In this document: positions 58,967 through 64,000 of the stretch, in pieces
Layout of the letters: each line of letters starts with the position of its first letter
Numbering within the stretch: position 1 is the first letter of the stretch
From: Opitutaceae bacterium BACL24 MAG-120322-bin51
Lineage (GTDB): Bacteria > Verrucomicrobiota > Verrucomicrobiia > Opitutales > Coraliomargaritaceae
Length of the DNA stretch: 64,000 nucleotides
Direction of reading: 5' to 3'
Assembly (NCBI GenBank): GCA_905182435.1
Contig: CAJJBN010000023.1
Coordinates: forward strand, 1 to 64,000
Notes under the pieces: model-generated
Told to the model about the DNA's origin: nothing
Database searches by the model: none
The model's input: only the letters and a program-made list of their open reading frames with translations
Translations under genes and position numbers: made by a program

Positions 58967-60720
58967 CGTCGAGAACTTCTCCGACTTCGAGTTGAACCAC
59001 CCGTCCGACTTCTTCAATGCTCGTGAGTCCCGCTTGGGCTTTCATCAGTCCATCTTGGCGCATCAATGACGCCTTTTTGCTTGAGATAGCGCTTGAGTTT
59101 CGAGGTCGGTTGATGGTCGTCGATGCGCTGTTGCAAGCCCGCATCGATGCGGATGATTTCAGCTAGACTAATGCGCCCACTATAGCCTTTTTGGCCACAG
59201 GCCTGGCAGCCCACTGGCTGGTAAAGTGTTACATTGGCATCGACTGGCGCGCCGCCGAGGGCGACCCACTCCTCGGGCGTTAGAGTGTGCTCGGTTTTAC
59301 AAATCGGGCAGAGGCGACGTGCGAGCCGCTGCGCACTGAGACCGAGCAGACTGCTGGAGAGCAAGTACGGGGGGATGCCGAGGTCGGTGAGGCGGGGCAC
59401 GGCACTGATGGCATCATTGGTGTGCAGGGTGGAAAAGACTAGGTGTCCAGTCAGTGCGGCACGAATCATTAACTCCGCAGTGATTTGGTCGCGTGTCTCG
59501 CCCACCAAAATGACATCCGGGTCCTGGCGTAGTAAAGTGCGCAGGCCGCTGGCAAAGGACAGCCCGATTTCGTCCTTAATCTGAGTCTGGCGGATCAGCG
59601 GCAGACGGTATTCGATCGGGTCTTCGAGCGTAAAGACGCTGCGCGCCTCGGCATCGATCATCGAGAGCAGCGCATACAAACTGGTGGTTTTACCACTGCC
59701 GGTCGGGCCGGTGATCAGGAAAACGCCATGCGGTTGGTCGAGAATCTCCGAAAATTGTGCTTGTTGATCCTCTGAAAAGCCCAGTGTGGGGAGGTCCAGC
59801 TTCAGGCGTGACTGGTCCAGTAGACGCATCACGATGCTCTCGCCATTGCTCGACGGCAGGCTCGACACACGTACGTCGATCTCTTCGCTGCCGATCGCAA
59901 AGCGAATCCGCCCATCCTGCGGCAGGCGATCTTCGGCAGTGTCCATGCCGGCTAAAATTTTGAAACGGGCAGTGAGCGCACTGCGGATCGCGCTGGGCAG
60001 TAGTAAGCCTTCTTCGAGCACGCCATCCGCGCGCAGTCGTATCCGGAAGAAGCGCTCTTCGGGGTGTAAGTGCACGTCGCTGGCTTCGCGCATCGCTGCA
60101 TGCATCAAAATTTGTTCCGCCAAGCGGATCATCGGCGGATCATCCTGGCTCTGCTGATCCAGTGCCTTGGCATCCATTCGGATGAAGGCGTCGACCGCCT
60201 CATACAGCTCGTCGCGCGCGGTGTAGTTGCGATTGATCGCGAGTCGAATGTCTGTCTCCGAGGCGGGTAGGGCTTCAATCGGCTGACCGGCAGCAGTTTC
60301 TAGGCGCTTCAGCGTCGGCAGGTCAAACGGATTGGCGCAGGCGATCCACAAGCACCCATCACGCTCTGCCAGCGGGATCGCAATTAATTTTTCGCACAGC
60401 TCGGCGGCTAGCTTGTCGCGTAGGTTGTCGTCGAGGCTCAGGCGGCGCAGGCTGAGTTGCTGCCCTTCCGCTTGCCCTTCCTGGATGAAATCGGTCGCAG
60501 TGCGCAGTTGGCCGCGAATCGAGCGAAATTGCGAGAGCTCTTCACTGCTGACGAGGCCGAGTCGCTGGACAATATCACTAAATTTGAGTCCGAGGCGCTC
60601 ACCTTCGCGACGTGCCAATTCAGCCTGAGAGGCGGTGAGTATGCGCTCCGACAAAAGCCAGGCCTCCATGTTAATGGAGGCCTGGTCGGTTGCAGCGTCT
60701 TTTGGAGACGTGGTGTCCAC
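58959..60720 (-). CDS. GspE/PilB secretion ATPase, one frameshift at the 3' end
   Basis: Cytoplasmic hexameric ATPase driving pilin assembly. N-terminal GspE_N domain (LSERILTASQAELARREGER); then SDVHLHPEERFFRIRLRADG; Walker A GPTGSGKTTSLYALL; Asp box VFTLEDPIEYRLPLI; Walker B DPDVILVGETRDQITAEL; His box LVFSTLHTNDAISAVPRL; and the zinc tetracysteine CPIC...CQAC. After LKRYLKQK the frame breaks at an A5 run (~59078); with one A removed it reads ASLMRQDGLMKAQAGLTSIE then EVGRVVQLEVGEVLDDA, the normal end at 58959. Start 60720 (MDTTSPKD) or M18 (MEAWLLSE); a 12-bp hairpin covers M18. Confidence 0.93.
60658..60685. promoter_or_regulatory. Perfect 12-bp hairpin at the 5' end of gspE
   Basis: CCAGGCCTCCAT, loop GTTA, ATGGAGGCCTGG. 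It covers the second possible start codon of gspE (M18) and lies in the pilin-gspE transcript, so it could moderate translation of the ATPase relative to the pilin. The stem is unusually exact for coding DNA. Confidence 0.5.
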
Positions 60721-60751
60721 AAATTAAATAGCCGATATCGCCTGCTGCGGC

Positions 60752-61456
60752 TTACTGGTGTGAGACGTAGAGGTAAGCGTTAAACTCACCAGTTTCGTCA
60801 CCTGGGGCAAACCATGCATTAGCGCCTTCCAGGCCACCTTTTGTAGCAATACCGCTCCAGCGAGTGACGCGTCTACAAAGTCTAGATCTGAGACCGCATC
60901 ACTGGTGAATGGCCCATTGACTTTAGATGCCATTGCCGCGGCTTCTTGTAAGGTTAGGTTGGGCATGAAGTAGTAAACGATTCGGGTGCCAAATCCAGCC
61001 GATTTAAAGCGCATTGAGGCGGTTGTACCATCGTAACAACACCGCCGATCAGGGTCCCACCCACTGATGCGCAGCCAATCGCGTGAGTCAGAGCGTCAGT
61101 GGTCCGACCAACCGGTGTCTTTTCCTGCTCGAGCAGTTGAGACTGACGCACTAGCACATCACCAAAATCCAGCGCACCAACCGCTGGCGCGTAAGTCATT
61201 GGGTTAGCCGGATCTGATTTGTAGTCAAGTACAGTCACGTGGCGGTCTCCGTATCAAGAGGGAAGTTATCATAGCGTTGGTAATAACCGATTGCGGCTGT
61301 TTTTGCAGCGCTGACGGACGCAACTGCCGAAGTGACTTTGGCATCGCGGATCGACTCGATTACGCGAGGCGCGACGACTGAAGCGAGAATACCGATGATC
61401 GCTAGGACGCCGATCATTTCAATGAGAGTAAAGCCTGACTTTTGCGGTGTTTTCAT
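60752..61456 (-). CDS. Major pilin/pseudopilin at the head of the operon, frameshifted
   Basis: ATG 61456: MKTPQKSGFTLIEMIGVLAI then IGILASVVAPRVIESIRDAK, a clear type III prepilin signal and pilin helix. Frame changes near 61240, 61035 and 60840 lead through VTVLDYKSDPANPMTYAPAV, IGCASVGGTLIGGVVTMVQP, FKSAGFGTRIVYYFMPNLTL, and the end GIATKGGLEGANAWFAPGDE then TGEFNAYLYVSHQ with stop 60752. About 234 residues if joined. It is the first gene of the operon, followed 31 bp later by gspE; the ~500 bp upstream would hold the promoter. Confidence 0.75.
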
Positions 61457-61688
61457 AGTTTTTGTAGTTTTGATGTATTGCTAACGTAACTTAAGTCAGC
61501 TACGAGTAGAGTTTTAAGAATAATATACTCACTGAGTCATATACCTTATATTATAAATTACTATCAAAATTTATGTAAAGATAGCGTAAAAGAGCACACT
61601 CGGTCCGCAAGCCTTGCATCGATGAACTGGCGCCACTGCGCATAAACAATGCGCATCCGATGGAGCTGCGTTTTGACCCAATCGACTA

Positions 61689-61760
61689 CGGACGAGGCTG
61701 AGCTCGTGCCTCCCAGAACCGTGATTGTTCCTTCGGCAGGGACCCTCGATGTGGTCCGCA
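61689..61760. repeat. Degenerate BIME-like REP pair upstream of the pilus operon
   Basis: Plus-oriented GGACGAG-GCTGAG-CTCGTGC-CTCCC facing a minus-oriented GGACCAC-ATCGAG-GGTCC copy across ~25 bp. Loops have decayed from RCGGAG. The remainder of 61457-61962 shows no gene. Confidence 0.65.
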
Positions 61761-61962
61761 TTTGATGCATTTACGTTCTAATCATATGAATGCGCAAAAT
61801 ATTTCAAAATGGGATTAGACGGCCACTTTCGACCCATCAGCCTGACCGCCCTAGCGCAAAGAACCAGCCATCGCTCGAGCACACTCAGGTCGTCAGATAA
61901 AACAACCAGGGCAACAGTGCAGTTCGGCTTGCCACGCAACAAAACAGTTAAGCGACTTCAAT

Positions 61963-63612
61963 TTATGGGTGATTGCGTAGACTCGAAATCACAATATACA
62001 GCCCGAGCAAGCCTGAGACCAGGAAGCCGACGATGCCGATCGCGGGGAAGCCCCACAGCAGTGGTCCAATGCCCGTGGTGATGATCAGCGACGAGCCGAT
62101 CAACAAAGAGCCGATAATGATGCCGACCGTCAGGCGGTTCATTGAGGCATTGAAGGTCGCTTCAAGATTCTCTGTGCCGGTATGATGAAAATTGATTTGT
62201 AGATCTTCCTCTTCGATACGCTGCAAAATACGCTGCATATTTTCAGGAATCTGCTGCATGCGGCGAAACATCGCCAACATCGGATAAAGCGTCTGCCGCG
62301 TGACACTTTCGACGCTCCAACGTTCTTTATTCAGTTTCACTAAGAACGGCTTGGCCACACTGAGAATATCGAAATTGGGGTCCAACGAACGGGCCGCCTC
62401 TTCGACACTCAGAATCGCCTTCGAAAGCAGGGCATAATCCGCCGAAACTTCGATCCCGTTACTGCCGAAAATGTAGAGCATCTCCAGCCCAACCGTGCCG
62501 ATCTTGGTGCCAGACGGGCCAAAGTCGCGATGCTTGTTTAACAAAAACGTCACCTCTTTCTCCACTCGGCGGCGGTCAATCCGGCGATTATTCACCGCCA
62601 TCCTTTCTGCCACACGAATCACTTTCGCCGCGTTGCGATCGGTGATTGCCGCAAACAGATCGACCAGTAAATAGCGCATTTCTAGGGTGATCTGTCCCGC
62701 CTGGCCCCAATCCAACCAACAAATGCGCTGATCTGGCGTGATCAGCATATTACCAGAATGTGGGTCCGAATGGAAAAAGCCGGTACCAACAATTTGGTGA
62801 AACACCGATTCGCCACCTTGCTTTGCCAATTCACAGGCATCGGCCTCCGGCAGTACCGCCTGATCGGGCGCGACCCCGTCCACCCATTCCGTCACCAGTA
62901 ATCGGCGCGTGGTGAAGGTGGTATAGACCTTCGGCGCAAACACGCGCTCATTATCCGTATTCAGCGCGCTAAAAATCTCCGCATTGTCCGCTTCGTTGTT
63001 ATAATTCAGCTCCTCTTGTAAACGCTTCTCCGCCTCCTGCACCAACAGTGGCAGATTATAGGGACGCAGTTCTGCTACCCGTGCATGCAGTTGCTTGGCA
63101 AACCAACCAATGATCTCCAAATCCGCCGAAATTGTCTTGTGGATATCCGCGCGCTGCACCTTGACGCTGACCCACTCGCCGGTGGAAATGAGCTTAGCCT
63201 TATATACTTGGCCCAGCGAGCCGGCCGCCACCGGAGTCGGCTCAAAATGCGCAAACACCTCAGCGATTGGGCAACCCAGGTCCTTCAGCAGCACCGGCTC
63301 GATCTTTTCAAATGCCTGCGGCTCCACCTGGCTGCGCAGCTTCTTGAGCTCCATCACCAGTGGCTCCGGCAAGCGATCCGGACGGGTGCTCAAGATCTGG
63401 CCAAACTTGACAAAAATCGGCCCCAATTCCTCGCAGGCATTGCGCACCCGCTCGTAAGGCGTCAGATGCGTGACCTTCTTACGCACCAAATTGCGCAGCA
63501 AAAATTGCGGCGTATCCAGTTGCAGCAACAAATCCTCAAATCCCCAACGCACCAAGATCGCCACGATCTCCGGTGCCCGGACGGCGTTGGATAAATAATT
63601 AAAGGGTTTCAT
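61963..63612 (-). CDS. ABC1/UbiB (AarF) family atypical kinase
   Basis: 549 residues. KxGQ motif KFGQILSTRPDRLPEPL; the Ala-rich loop AAGSLGQVYKAKL; SVKVQRADIHKTISADLEII; VTEWVDGVAP; catalytic GFFHSDPHSGNMLITPDQRI and metal-binding WLDWGQAGQ. Two C-terminal membrane helices (LTVGIIIGSLLIGSSLIITT, FPAIGIVGFLVSGLLGLYIV) anchor it. The family supports ubiquinone or other prenyl-lipid metabolism. Frame intact. Confidence 0.95.
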   Translation of the reverse strand: MKPFNYLSNAVRAPEIVAILVRWGFEDLLLQLDTPQFLLRNLVRKKVTHLTPYERVRNACEELGPIFVKFGQILSTRPDRLPEPLVMELKKLRSQVEPQAFEKIEPVLLKDLGCPIAEVFAHFEPTPVAAGSLGQVYKAKLISTGEWVSVKVQRADIHKTISADLEIIGWFAKQLHARVAELRPYNLPLLVQEAEKRLQEELNYNNEADNAEIFSALNTDNERVFAPKVYTTFTTRRLLVTEWVDGVAPDQAVLPEADACELAKQGGESVFHQIVGTGFFHSDPHSGNMLITPDQRICWLDWGQAGQITLEMRYLLVDLFAAITDRNAAKVIRVAERMAVNNRRIDRRRVEKEVTFLLNKHRDFGPSGTKIGTVGLEMLYIFGSNGIEVSADYALLSKAILSVEEAARSLDPNFDILSVAKPFLVKLNKERWSVESVTRQTLYPMLAMFRRMQQIPENMQRILQRIEEEDLQINFHHTGTENLEATFNASMNRLTVGIIIGSLLIGSSLIITTGIGPLLWGFPAIGIVGFLVSGLLGLYIVISSLRNHP

Positions 63613-63636
63613 TTCTGGGTGCAGCGAAGCTGCAGT

Positions 63637-63745
63637 AAGAAGGTATTAAAGTAGGAAGGTGTAAAAGTGGGAAGGTCGGAAGGTGGGAAGGTGGGAAATA
63701 CAGCAAAGCTGTAGTATGAAGGTAAGAAAGTTGAAAGGTATTAAG
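63637..63745. repeat. Low-complexity GGAAGGTGGGAAGGT stretch
   Basis: Irregular direct repeats between the ABC1 and four-helix-bundle genes, of the same type as 7236-7319. Confidence 0.7.
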
Positions 63746-63769
63746 GTAAAAATCGAAGATGGAATGGAC

Positions 63770-64000
63770 TCACGACAACGTTCGTCTAAAAGCGGCAATT
63801 CCAGCCGAGAGCCGGAAGCTCTTATCTCGCATGCCACCGGCAACTTCAGCACTCAAATACTTCTGGTCCTCCGCGAGGTAAAGCATGCTTCTGACTTCGC
63901 CCGAAGAGGCTTTCGCTATGTCTAGAAAATGCCCGAAATCTTTCGACGTACGGCGCTCAAAACCTTCTGCAATGTTATTCATCGACGAAACAGCAGCACG
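63770..64000 (-). CDS. Four-helix-bundle protein (S23/TIGR02436-like), 5' end outside the window
   Basis: Reading in from the window edge: RAAVSSMNNIAEGFERRTSK, then DFGHFLDIAKASSGEVRSML and YLAEDQKYLSAEVAGGM, ending RRTLS at 63770. NIAEG(F/Y)ER and the KASxxEVxS block are the signature of the small four-helix-bundle proteins first seen in 23S rRNA intervening sequences. The function is unknown. About 77 residues are visible; the N-terminal ~40 lie beyond 64000. It runs towards the AAGGTGGG repeat stretch, as the other copy of that repeat follows gspF at 7236. Confidence 0.85.
   Translation of the reverse strand, partial: RAAVSSMNNIAEGFERRTSKDFGHFLDIAKASSGEVRSMLYLAEDQKYLSAEVAGGMRDKSFRLSAGIAAFRRTLS

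Overview
The window looks like a chromosomal segment of a marine-type Verrucomicrobiota bacterium, probably class Opitutae (Puniceicoccales/Coraliomargarita-like). This is inferred from a PEP-CTERM protein, a TIGR02597-like secreted protein, a very long PilX/Verru_Chthon-like prepilin, a prepilin with an H-X9-DG-like end, DUF4838 and DUF1573 proteins, and a four-helix-bundle (S23-type) protein. No rRNA, tRNA, phage or CRISPR array was recognised.

Layout. 0-3 kb: a Y1 (RAYT-type) transposase and two damaged secreted-protein genes. 3-7.2 kb: a hairpin-repeat field, two tandem LolA-like secreted paralogues and a stand-alone GspF/PilC. 7.2-13.4 kb: argG, a porin with a tetranucleotide repeat in its leader, DUF423, and a second RAYT transposase, all embedded in arrays of REP-like hairpins. 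13.4-22.5 kb: transaldolase, thioesterase-surE, a Trp-rich repeat protein, glyA, a prepilin, a CBS-containing Mn pyrophosphatase and a clpB remnant. 22.5-24.2 kb: a ~180-bp satellite. 24.2-33.7 kb: nth, a rhodanese-MauE-DUF1573 redox operon, an NtrC-type regulator divergent from a giant prepilin operon, and a Nudix hydrolase. 33.8-43.6 kb: folE2, a metallo-beta-lactamase-fold hydrolase, pyruvate kinase, a peroxiredoxin, the opcA-zwf-yraN cluster, an FAD oxidoreductase and a methyltransferase. 43.6-53.5 kb: a large DUF4838 secreted protein, a 1010-residue E1alpha-E1beta-lipoyl-E2 fusion, a hybrid histidine kinase and a FIST sensor protein. 53.5-61.5 kb: a compact, badly frameshifted pilus/type II secretion operon (pilin, GspE, GspF, pilin, two small genes, PilM-PilN fusion, PilO-like, PilP/GspC-like). 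61.9-64 kb: an ABC1/UbiB kinase and a partial four-helix-bundle gene.

Two themes dominate. First, the intergenic DNA is full of REP-like hairpins. At least six arm-sequence families share one design: a 7-bp arm, an RCGGAG loop, the complementary arm and a CTCCC (or CGCC) tail. Arms differ between families while complementarity is kept, the loop GGAG can pair with the tail CTCC, and one RAYT gene lies directly between two such arrays. This is the best candidate here for an incompletely described system.

Second, about fifteen genes, including housekeeping genes such as argG, glyA, surE and gspE, carry single-base indels. Most are likely sequence errors in a draft assembly rather than real gene loss, so intact/broken calls should be treated with care. 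Metabolically the window covers the oxidative and non-oxidative pentose-phosphate pathway (zwf, opcA, tal), glycolysis (pyk), one-carbon/folate metabolism (glyA, folE2), arginine synthesis and branched-chain 2-oxoacid oxidation.
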